Assembly: GCA_034509425.1 (NCBI GenBank)
Contig: JAVTVJ010001730.1
Location: 1 to 64,000 of the forward strand
Direction: 5' to 3'
DNA from: Eopsaltria australis
Lineage: Eukaryota; Chordata; Aves; Passeriformes; Petroicidae
Length of the DNA stretch: 64,000 nt
Numbering within the stretch: the stretch's first letter is position 1; the number at the start of each line of letters is the position of its first letter. Below, in pieces: positions 33,649 through 43,051 of the stretch. The position numbers and the translations under genes are program-made. The notes under the pieces are model-generated. The model did no database searches. It had not been told where the DNA came from and saw nothing but the letters and a program-made list of their open reading frames with translations.

Positions 33649-36600
33649 ATGGGGCCGCAGGGCCGGCAGCACCCCTGGCTGCTGCTGCTGCTGCTGCTGC
33701 TGCTGCCGGCCGTGCACGCCGCGGCCGCCGCCCGTCCCAACTTCGTGCTGGTGCTGGCGGACGATCTGGGCTTCGGGGACCTGGGCAGCTACGGGCACCC
33801 CTCGTCCGCCACCCCGCACCTGGACCGGCTGGCGGCCCGCGGGCTGCGCTTCACCGACTTCTACAGCAGCGCCGCCGTCTGCAGCCCCTCCCGGTACGGC
33901 CCCGCGGCAGGAACCGCGAGGGATGGGCGGGGATGGGTCTGGGGTGGCCGGGAAGGATGGGGGGGAAAACCCATCGTGTGCCGGGAAAGACGGGCAGATA
34001 AACCTGCTGTGTCCTGGGGAGAACGGGCGGAGGATAAACCCGTCATGTCCCGAGAAAGACGGGGGAATAAACCCGGGAGGGACGGGCAGTGACGGACCTG
34101 CGGCGTCCCGGGAGGGATGGGCGGGGGATAAATCTGCCGTGTCCCGGGAAAGACGGGGGGGATAAACTCACCGTGCCTCGGGAGGGACGGGCGGTGATGG
34201 ACCCGTTGTGACCCGGGAGGGACGGGGATGAGGGATCTGCCGTGTCCCGGGATAGACGGGCGGATAAACCCACCGTGTCCCGGGAGGGATGGGAGGACAA
34301 ACCTCCGTATCTCGGGAGGGATGGGCGGGGGATAAATCCACCGTGTCCCGGGAGGGATGGGGGGATAAACCCACTGTATCCCGAGACAGACGGGCAGTGA
34401 TGGACCTGCGGTGTCCCGGGAGGGATGGGAGGACAAAGTTGCCGTATCTGGGGAGGGATGGGGGAACGAACCCGCTGTGTCCTGGCAGAGACAGGCGGGG
34501 GACAAACCTGCGGTGTCCGGGAGGGACGGGATGCAGATAAACCCACCGTGTCCCGGGAGGGATGGGGTGATGAACCCACGGCGTCCTGGGAAAGACAGGG
34601 GAATAAACCCGCCGTGTGCCGGGATGTGCCCTGAGCCCGTGTCCCGTGTCCCCGCTGTCCCCGCAGGGCCGCCCTGCTGACGGGCCGCCTCCAGGTGCGC
34701 TCCGGGATCTACCCCGGCGTGTTCGACCCGGGCTCGCGGGGGGGGCTCCCGCTCGCCGAGGTCACCGTGGCCGAGCTGCTGAAGGCTCAGGGCTACGCCA
34801 CGGCCATGGTTGGCAAGTGGCACCTGGGCTTTGGCACGAACGGCTCCTTCCTGCCCGTGCACCAGGGCTTCGATCACTTCCTGGGAGTGCCCTATTCCCA
34901 CGACCAGGTGAGAGGCTCCGGGGCTGCGGGGATTTTGGGGGGCTGGGTGCGAGCAGCACGGTCCTGGCGTGGGTTTAGGGTGCGAGCAGCACAGTCCCGG
35001 CGCGGGTTTGGGGAGGGCAAACCCCCCTGGGCTTCTGGGAGAGGCCACCGGGAGTCTTCACCCCTCTCCCTTTTTTTCCCCTGAGCTGGAATCCCCAAAA
35101 TCCCGTGTTTTTTCCAGGGCCCCTGCCAGAACCTGACCTGCTTCCCCCCCGACACCAAGTGTTTCGGGACCTGCGACCAGGGCGTGGTGCCGCTGCCGCT
35201 GCTCTGGAACCAGAGCATCATCCAGCAGCCCGTGTCCTTCCCCGACCTCGTGCCCCTCTACAACAAATTCTCCCGGGATTTCATCGCCGACTGCGCCCGC
35301 CGAGGCCTCCCCTTCCTGCTCTACTACGCTTCCCACGTGCGGCTGGGGGGGATTTCCGGGCCCTTGGGTGGGGATGGGAAATGGGAAATGGGAAAAGGGA
35401 AATAGGAAAAGGGATGGGAGCAGAAAGGAAAAGGGAAAGAAGGGAAGGGAAGGGAAGGGAAGGGAAGGGAAGGGAAGGGAAGGGAAGGGAAGGGAAGGGG
35501 AGAAGGGAAGGGGGTCTGAATCCCATGGGGAGAACAGGGAAGCCTCTCCCCTCCTGCCACCCCAAAATCTGCTCCTGGATGACCTGGGTCTGCAATTCCC
35601 ACCCAAAATCAGACTTCATTGGGATGATGCTTTTAGGCTGCTTCTTCCTGGAGCTTTCCCCTCTTTCCCTGAGCCATCCCCAGGGAAAATTCCCACTCTG
35701 CAGCTCCCAGTCATCTCCCATTGTGCTACCGCTGAAACCTGGGGACAAGTCCCCTCTCAGCCGATGGCTTTTGTCACCTCCCCACATCCTGTCCTGGCTG
35801 ATCTGGGCAGCAGCTGCAGCTCCAGGGGGGCTGATCCTGGTGCTCTCCCCCTTTCCCAGCACACCCACTACCCCCAGTTTGCCAGCCAGGAGTTCGCGGG
35901 CCGCACGCGCCGGGGACCCTTCGGGGACGCCCTGGCAGAGTTCGACGGCTCCGTGGGACAGCTCGTGCAGGCCCTGCAGGACAACGGCCTGGAGAACTCC
36001 ACGCTGCTGTTCTTCACCTCTGACAACGGGTCAGGGCACTGGGAGTGCCCTGGGGGAGCTGGGACGGGGCACTGGGGTGGCAGTGCCAGGTGTCACCCTG
36101 GGGTCCTGCTCTGGAGGGGACCTGGGGCGTGACCTGGGTGTTCCTGTGACTCAGCTGTGCTGGAACCTCCTGGGATTTGGGTCAGGAGTGTGACACCCCC
36201 CAAATGTCCCCTGGGGTTTGGATCAGGGTTGTGCCCCCCCAAATGTCCCCCAGGTTTTGGGTCAGGGGTGTGACACCCCCCCAAATGTCCCCCAGTGTGG
36301 GTGACACTGGTGTGGGGTGCCCTGCTTGGGTGTCACACAGCCCTTGGCTCCTGCACTGCCCCTGAGGGTGACAGAGCCACGCTGGCACCAGGCCATTCTT
36401 GTCACTGCCCCCTGGGCAGCAGCAGGGTGGGGACAGCGTGGCCCTGGCACCTGGTGGCAGCTGGCTCTTGTCCCCAGCCCCTCCACCGTGCGCATGGCAC
36501 GCGGCGGCAGCGCCGGCCACCTCAAGTGCGGCAAGGGCACGACCTACGAGGGTGGCATGAGGGAGCCAGCGGTGGCCTATTGGCCTGGCAGGATCGCCCC

Positions 36601-37715
36601 AGGTGAGCCTGGCAGGGCTGTGACATCTGGGGACAAGCCAGGGGCAGGGCTGGCAGCGAGGTCAGACCTTTCCCCGTGGCAGGAGTGACCCATGAGCTGG
36701 CCAGCACCCTGGACATCCTGCCCACCCTGAGCGCCCTGGCTGGAGCTGCCCTGCCCAAGGTGGCCCTGGATGGCTTCGACCTGAGCCCGCTGCTCTTTGG
36801 CTCAGGGAAGGTGAGTCCTGCTGGCTTGGAGCTGCCTGAAGGGGCAGGAGCTGCCTGGAGGAGCAGCTGGAATCTGGGCACATCCAGGGATTGGGGGCTT
36901 CTGTCCAGCCTGGCTCGTGCCAGCTGTGCCCAGGCTGTCCCTTGGCTCCATTCCCCCTCTCCAGCCCCATTCCAGCTGTGGGATCTGGGCAGATTCAGGG
37001 ATTGGGGGCTTCTGTCCAGCCTGGCTCGTGCCAGCTGTGCCCAGGCTGTCCATGGGCTCCATTCTCCCTCTCCAGCCCCGTTCCAGCTGCGGGATCAGGG
37101 CTCCTGCGGGGCTCTCAGCCTGTCCCTGCCCCCGGGGCACTGCCCAGCTGATCTGAGCTCCGCTGCCCCCCCAGAGCCCTCGCCAGGCCGTGTTCTTTTT
37201 CCCTCCATCCCCTGACCCCCTGCACGGCCCCTTCGCCGTCCGCCTGGGCAGGTACAAGGCCCATTTCTTCACCCAAGGTCAGTGCTCCTCCTCCTCCTGT
37301 TCCTCCTCCCCCTCCTCCCCGGGCTTTTCGGGAGCTCTGGAAGGGCTCCTGCTGCCCGGAGCTCCGGGGAGAAGGATCTGTGCTCACCCAGGGCTTGTTT
37401 TGGGCAGGTTCCTTCCACAGCGACACCACCCCGGACCAGGCGTGCCACGGGCTGACCCCGCTGACCCCGCACCTGCCCCCGCTGCTCTTCGACCTGGAGT
37501 CGGACCCCGCGGAGAACTACAACCTGCTGCAGGGCGGGGCGGGCCCCGAGGTGCTGCAGGCGCTCAGGGACATCACCCTGCACAAGGTGCTGCTGGAGCA
37601 GCGCCTGCAGTTCGGCGAGAGCCAGATCAGGAAGGGCCGGGACCCCTCGCTGCAGCCCTGCTGCGCCCCCAGCTGCAGCCCCAAACCCTCCTGCTGCCGC
37701 TGCTCCCCGCGCTGA
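33649..37715 (+). CDS. ARSA: Arylsulfatase A
   Basis: Lysosomal arylsulfatase A removes sulfate from cerebroside 3-sulfate (sulfatide). Eight exons: 33,649-33,893; 34,667-34,907; 35,118-35,336; 35,860-36,029; 36,478-36,602; 36,683-36,810; 37,175-37,277; 37,408-37,715; 512 codons plus stop, close to the usual 507 residues. The signal peptide holds nine consecutive Leu (CTG codons, residues 11-19). The sulfatase signature is complete: metal-binding ADDLGFGD (Asp38, Asp39), [12 protein letters not shown] with Cys78 as the formylglycine precursor, VGKWHLG, and SDNG further on. N-glycosylation motifs NLT, NQS and NST are present. The C-terminus is Cys-rich ([15 protein letters not shown]). The ATG has a strong context (agagccATGG). 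The neighbouring divergent SHANK3 matches the human arrangement, but here an acrosin-like gene lies between them. Confidence 0.95.
33905..34625. repeat. Minisatellite in ARSA intron 1, about 36-bp unit
   Basis: Roughly 20 imperfect units of gggagggatgggcggggga, taaacccaccgtgtccc fill most of intron 1. Unit length varies between about 32 and 40 bp. Confidence 0.88.
35380..35515 (+). repeat. (gggaa)n polypurine microsatellite in ARSA intron 3
   Basis: An almost pure run of gggaa pentamers occupies about 35,436-35,505 and is flanked by degenerate copies. Strong candidate for length polymorphism and for triplex formation. Confidence 0.9.
36850..37095. repeat. Direct duplication of about 119 bp in ARSA intron 6
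   Basis: Two adjacent copies contain gggattgggggcttctgtcc, agcctggctcgtgccagctg and ctccattc.ccctctccagc. Three copies of a roughly 50-bp repeat (gggtttgg.tcagggntgtg) are also present in intron 4, about 36,175-36,300. Confidence 0.85.
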
Positions 37716-38430
37716 CACCCCAAAGATCCCTGTCCCAAATCACCCGGCTCGGCCTCGGAGCTGCCCCACGGCTCGGGGAGCACTCGACTTGTGGGGAGAT
37801 GGGGCTGCAGGGGGGGTCAGGGGGACCCCAAACCCTGCAGGGCTCTGTGCTCCATGTGGGATGTTCCAGGTGAGGCTTGGACAGGATCCTGACCCACTTC
37901 AGAAGCTTCTCCAGAGCCAGGACGGCTCTTGGGGTGGAGGAGAAGGAATGTCCTGGATCCAGGGATCCCAAATTCTCTCATCCCCGTTTTGCCCAGGGAC
38001 TGAATTGGGCTGAAAATGTGGATAATGAGTGTCCTAATTCTGGTCATAGGAATAATGGGAGTGGGGCAGGCCCAGGACCCCGATGTCATTGCCCGAGGGG
38101 CAAGGGACTGTCACTTCCATGGAAAAGGGCATTATTTCCAGTCGGGATAGAATTTCCAGTCGGGATAAAACATTATCCCAGGCTTTCCGTGTAAATCACT
38201 GCTTTGTCTTACACCTTTCCTTATTAATATTGCTGCAAATAATGGTTTGATTCCTCACCTCATTTCCGAATTGTAAATTGTAAATTAACCCTTTTGTAAA
38301 TCGTTTTTAACCCCTGACCTTTGCCTTTTGTGCTTTCGAGTGGGAAGGGGAGGGAGCAGGGGAGTGGTTTTGGTTTTAGGGGCACCAAACGGGAAAATCC
38401 CATCCCTAAACCCCCACCGTGGGGAACATG
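37716..38430. other. ARSA 3' flank, no further gene
   Basis: Holds the ARSA 3' UTR and the start of the interval to convergent acrosin-like copy 2. No canonical AATAAA was found in the first 500 bp (a GATAAA-type variant is at about 38,163), so the poly(A) site is not placed. Confidence 0.4.
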
Positions 38431-38432
38431 AG

Positions 38433-38438
38433 TTTATT
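38433..38438 (-). terminator. Poly(A) signal AATAAA for acrosin-like copy 2
   Basis: TTTATT on the plus strand reads AATAAA on the minus strand, about 160 bp past the copy 2 stop codon. Only this copy has a clear nearby canonical signal. Confidence 0.55.
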
Positions 38439-38596
38439 CCAAGGATTAAATCAACTCAAACATCCCTGAGGCCTCAGGGCAGGAGCGTGGGCAGGACACA
38501 ACAGCACCAGGGCTGATTTTGGCCCCACAGCCACGGCCCCAGCTGGGACTGCAGGAGATCCTCAGCATCCACAACTGGATCTGCTCTCCCTCCTCG

Positions 38597-40773
38597 TCAC
38601 CCTGTCCTGTTCTTGAGGCGATCCAACATCTCCTGCAGCTTCCCAAGGAAACGCATCAGGGCCTCTTTGGGGAAGGAAATGGCCGTGGCGTTGTCCGGCT
38701 CCGGTTCTGGTGGCTCCCGCGAGGTCAGGGTGGGCTCTGGCTCCAGTGTTGGTGCTGCCGGGCTCGGCCCAACGTGGGCATGGATCCACGAGTGGAAGTG
38801 CTGGGTGGAGCTGAAAATCCCCGGCCTCCTGGCCCTGGCACAGCCCTTGCCCCAGCTGGCCAGTCCCACCAGCCAGAATGTGTCACCAGCATTGTCCTTG
38901 CAGACCAGGGGACCCCCGATGTCCCCCTGTGCCGGGAGAGAGGGGTCAGGGGTGCTGCCAGCGCTGCCCTTTCCATCCCAGCCCCTGGCAGAGCTGCATT
39001 CCCAGCATGGAAAGGCTCTGCTGGAGCCTCCACACCCTCAGCTGGGAACAGGTTCAGGGCTTGTAAATGTTGGGCTGTGTTTCATCCTGCACAGGGATCA
39101 GGGATGGGCAGGGAATGGATTTTTAAAGGATATTCACACTCAGGGCTGCCAGGAGCACTGGGTGGGCTCTGTGGGCACAGTGCCAGGCCTTGGGGACAAG
39201 GGGACACTGGGCAGGGACACAGGGATGGGGAAGGATAGGGCAGCCCCAGCAATGGTGGGACAGGGGCTGGGAGGGCTCTGGGCCAGGCCCAGCCTGTGCT
39301 GGCTCTGAGGGGATTCAATGGGGCCCAGTTTGGGGCTCTGAGGGGATTCAATGGGGCCCAGTTTGGGGCTCTGAGGGGATTCAATGGGGCCCAGTTTGGG
39401 GCTCTGAGGGGATTCAATGGGGCCGGGTTTGGGGTTCAGGGCTCTGAGGGGATTCAATGGGGCCCAGTTTAGGGCTCTGAGGGGATTCAGTGGGGCCCAG
39501 CTGGGGCTCGGGGTCCCTGAGCTCGCACCTGGCAGGTGTCGATGCCGCCCCGCGGGTACCCCGCGCACAGGTCCTGGGGGTGCACGGCCCCCCCGTACCA
39601 GCGGCTGCTGTTGCACAGCTGGACGTCGATGAGCCGCACCTTGGCCTCCTGCAGCACCAGGCGTGGGCCGGGAGCTGCGGGCACAGAGGGCACTGAGCAG
39701 CGGCCCCTGGCTGGCTCGGGGGCCCTGTGGGGCCGAGCCCCTGGCCCGGGGCCGGGCCGTGCCCCCACAGAGCCCCTGTCCCGCCGTGTCCCTCCCTGCC
39801 CAGCCGGGGCTCCGGGGCACGGCCCGGGCCCGGCTCTGCTCGGGGCCAGCCCGGCCGCGTGCCCAGAGCTGGGCCTGGGCCCCGAGCCCCGCGCGGGCAC
39901 TGACCGCTGCCCGGGGCGGCTCTCCAGCCCGCGATGTAGCAGGTTTTCAGCTCGGCCACTGCCAGGGAGCTGTCGGGCACGCAGGCCAGCTGGATGTAGT
40001 CGCTGCACTCCACGGGCTGGTCCAGTTGCAGCAGGGCGATGTCGTTCCTCTCTGACTCGGCCACGTAGTGCGGGTGCACCAGGACCCTCTTGATGTGGAG
40101 CACCTTGGCCTTGGGGCCCGGCTGGGCCAGGTCCGTGGCCCCGATCACCACCTTGCAGTTGTTGATGTCCCTGAGGAGGAGCATTGAGAGTGACAGGAGC
40201 AGCGCCAGGGGCTGGGACAGCCCAGCAATTCCCAGAACTCGGCTTCCCACAGCTGGGAGGGAAGTCAGAAACGGAGCAGCACATGGTGGTGCAGGCTGCC
40301 CCTGCTGTGGGGACATCCCTGTCCCTGCTGAGGACACTCTGTCCCTCTCCTCCTTACCTGGCCCTGGGGAAGCAGCGGGCAGCTGTGAGGACCCAGCGAT
40401 GGCCGACGAGTGCCCCCGAGCACATGTGCCATGTGCCGTTGTCCAGGGTGATCTGGATGCTGGCAATGCCAGGCCAGGTCCCTGGACGGACATCGAGGGT
40501 GGTGCTTTTGGCAGAATTCGAGGATCCGAACTCGGGAATCGCTGAGCTTTCATCCAAAACCATGGGCCGGAGCCCGCAGGTCCCTCTGGAAGCACAGAGC
40601 CATCACTGCCCTGCTCGGGGACAGCAGGGACAGGGACCCCCGAGGGGCCCATCTGTCCCCAGGGAAGCCCCGAGTGTCCCCGAGCCCCCTGGGGCCACTG
40701 ACCTGCAGGTGTCCCAGGAGGCCCAGACGGGCCCGGCCAGGCCCAGCAGGACGAGCAGCCCCAGCAAAGCCAT
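38597..40773 (-). CDS. ACR-like: Acrosin-like serine protease homologue, copy 2 (predicted inactive)
   Basis: Five exons on the minus strand, in transcript order: 40,773-40,703; 40,585-40,358; 40,170-39,905; 39,674-39,529; 38,926-38,597; 346 codons plus stop, the shortest of the four. The signal peptide is identical to copy 1. Active-site positions: WVLTAARC (His57 is Arg), ERNDIAL (Asp102 is retained, unlike the other copies) and GDIGGPL (Ser195 is Ile). The linker after CGLRP is short and Ser/Thr-rich ([11 protein letters not shown]) and has no VVGG. NGTW, the IDTCQ pocket and the fold cysteines are kept. The tail is short ([19 protein letters not shown]) and ends [15 protein letters not shown]. 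Intron 4 has only about six 33-bp units. It converges on ARSA. Confidence 0.85.
39295..39505. repeat. 33-bp minisatellite in intron 4 of copy 2
   Basis: About six units of the shared 33-bp motif (gctctgaggggattcaatgg, ggcccagtttggg on the plus strand) lie next to the exon 4 donor. This is the shortest array of the four copies. Confidence 0.92.
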
Positions 40774-40855
40774 GGGTGCCAGCGCAGGTGGCAGAGCCAG
40801 AGCACAGGTGGCACCTGTGGCACTCACGGCTTCCGTGGTGCCACCAGGCCGGGGC

Positions 40856-40863
40856 TGATGTCA
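40856..40863 (-). promoter_or_regulatory. CRE-like site, acrosin-like copy 2 promoter
   Basis: TGACATCA on the minus strand, 83 bp before the ATG, as in the other copies. Confidence 0.45.
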
Positions 40864-41253
40864 CAGAGGGGCCGGTTCCATGTGGCCTCGGGTGGGGGAG
40901 AGGGGCAGCACAGAGCGGTGGAACCCTGGAAGGGTTTGGGGTGGGAGGGACCTCGAGGATCCCACTGGAGCAGAGGGAATGTCCCAGATCCAGGGATCCC
41001 AGCTGGGTCCCCTGGGACCGAGGGCACAGAAAGGGGATGGCATAGGGGATCCTGGCAGCTCAGAGGCAGCACCTGGTGACAGAGGGGACACCCATGGGTG
41101 GCACCTCCGGCACCTCCACATCCCTGGGGACTTGCAGCTCGAGCTGTTCCCATTCGTGTCCTTTTCAGTGAGTTTTCCCAGGAATGGGACACCTGAGGCT
41201 CTGCCGGGGAATCCTGGCCTGGAGAAGTTTCTCCTCTCTCCACCTGCCAGGCC

Positions 41254-42705
41254 GTGCTGGTTTGGAGGAATCAACCCCACACAGACTCCGTGTGAGAGGT
41301 TTGGAAGGCAGAGCTGCAGTTTAAAGGCAAGGATGCAATAAATGCGAGGAATACAAAAACATTGCCTCAAAACCCCGAAGTCAGAGCAGAACCCGACACC
41401 CCTGGGTGGTCACAGTGCGGACCAGCAGTGCTGGCAGAGCTGTTGAAGAAGTCCTGGTGGTCTGGTCCTTCTCCAGATGTCCGGTGCAGGTGGTTTTGTC
41501 CCAAATCCTCAGACCTTGAGATTAAATCCCCAGAATCCCAGATAGGAACGTCCAGAACCTCCCTGAGGGTGGAGAGTTTCACCATGGGGTGATGGAATCC
41601 TGTGAGTTCCAGTGTCAGGAAAATTAATCCACAAACAGCAGGGTTTTGTGGCTAAAAAGGAGACAGAGGAGCCTCGTAATTTTATCCGAATAAAGAGAGA
41701 GACCATGGGCCATTCTGCACAGGGTGTCTCAGATTTTTAGGGGATGCAGTTTCTTTTTCATTCTACTTTTTTTGGCCGCATTTTCTTCTCTCTTTCCCTG
41801 TTGGCTGAGGTGCTTTGAGAGGTACAGATTTCTTGCAATGACTAATAATTTATACCCCCCCATTTTTCTTTTTCCTCGTGTCTCTGTTCTTTTTCCCCAA
41901 ATCCAGGGATTTAGCATGGCCTTGAGTGACACAGTCTGTGTCAATTAATGGAATTCCTGTGGAATTTATGGTTTCCCCCATTGCTCCTTTCACCTCTCCG
42001 TAGCTGGTTTGTGAAGGCACCAACTCCTCATTCCTTTCACCAGGATATTTCTGGAATCTCTGAAGGTTCTTCTGCTGGACCATCGAGGCCATGGATGCCC
42101 CGTGAGCAGGGATGACCCCTCGGGGTGGGTGTGATGCTTTAGGATTTATAGCTTTTATATTTTATATTTGTATATTTGTAACCCTGCAGTTCTTTAGTGT
42201 AGAACTCCAAACTCCACATCCAGTGTCTGCTACTGCTCTCCCATTTTGGGCAGACACAACAATTCCTCTCCCGGCCTGGCAATCGAGGACACCTGACTGT
42301 CCCAGGCCCTGAGAGATGGAAACAAAAGTGATTTGGGGGGGGGGGGAGAAAATTTGGGGTAAATGACTTCATTACCTCAAGCTGTAATTGGAGGATTAAC
42401 CCCCAATAATATGCAAATGGACCAAACTTATAAAAAACCTGTGAAAACCTGTGACCTGTTGTCCATTTTTGGATGGGTTTCATCTGCCTGAAAAGCACCT
42501 GAAGTCCCTTCAATAAATACAACTGCTTTTTATTCCCTTAATTTTGTCCAGCCTCTGTTTTTGGGCAGTCCCAAAAAGGCATCGGGTGGTGCTGCTGCTG
42601 CCCCTGAGGGAGTTTCCAGCCTGCCCCACCCATCCTGAGAGCTCAGCAGCAGGTTCTGGAGATGGTGTAGAACCCACCAGTCACACCCACACCATACCCT
42701 GGGCA
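41254..42705 (+). mobile_element. LTR retrotransposon / endogenous retrovirus remnant in the copy 3-copy 2 spacer
   Basis: Comparison with the spacer between copies 4 and 3 shows array homology ending after ccacctgccaggcc at 41,253 and resuming near 42,705, leaving about 1.4 kb of inserted sequence. The insert has AT-richer composition, an AATAAA at 42,511-42,516 and a terminal region caataaatacaactgcttt, ttattccctta, tttgtccagcctctgttttt, which resembles the 3' part of avian ERV LTRs as I know them. No gag, pol or env domain is recognisable; the short open frames are not retroviral proteins I can identify. It is degraded and non-coding. Exact ends and target-site duplication are not resolved. 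Confidence 0.55.
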
Positions 42706-43051
42706 CAGACCCATCCTTCCCTCCCCTCCTCTCTGCTCTCTTTCCCCCACTGCTCCCTGGCTGCCCCTTCCTCCCCAAACCAGGCGCCAACACCACTCCC
42801 AAAAAAAATTTGGGAATTTTCTCCCAAATTGTCCCATCCTTGTTTTCCCCAGGAGACTGAACTGGACTGAAAACGAGGATAACTGGGAACAACTCTATTG
42901 CAATAACAAACTGAAGCTCATCTCCAGGCTGGGAGGAGGGGAGGACAATGAGCAGGGCAGGGCACTGGGGCTGATTTTGGCACAGCCGTGGCTCCGGCAG
43001 GGAATGGTTGTGATCCCCTGCAGCCAGAACTGGATCTGCTCTCCCTCCTGC

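Noticed and set aside
39295..39505. Possibility that the [11 protein letters not shown] repeats are translated as an exon of the acrosin-like genes
   Set aside because: Reading through the exon 4 donor hits a stop within about 15 codons in copies 1, 2, 3 and 4, and the array is flanked by good donor and acceptor sites.
41850..42092. 80-codon minus-strand open frame in the LTR-like insert
   Set aside because: Short, no recognisable retroviral or host domain, and inside a degraded element.
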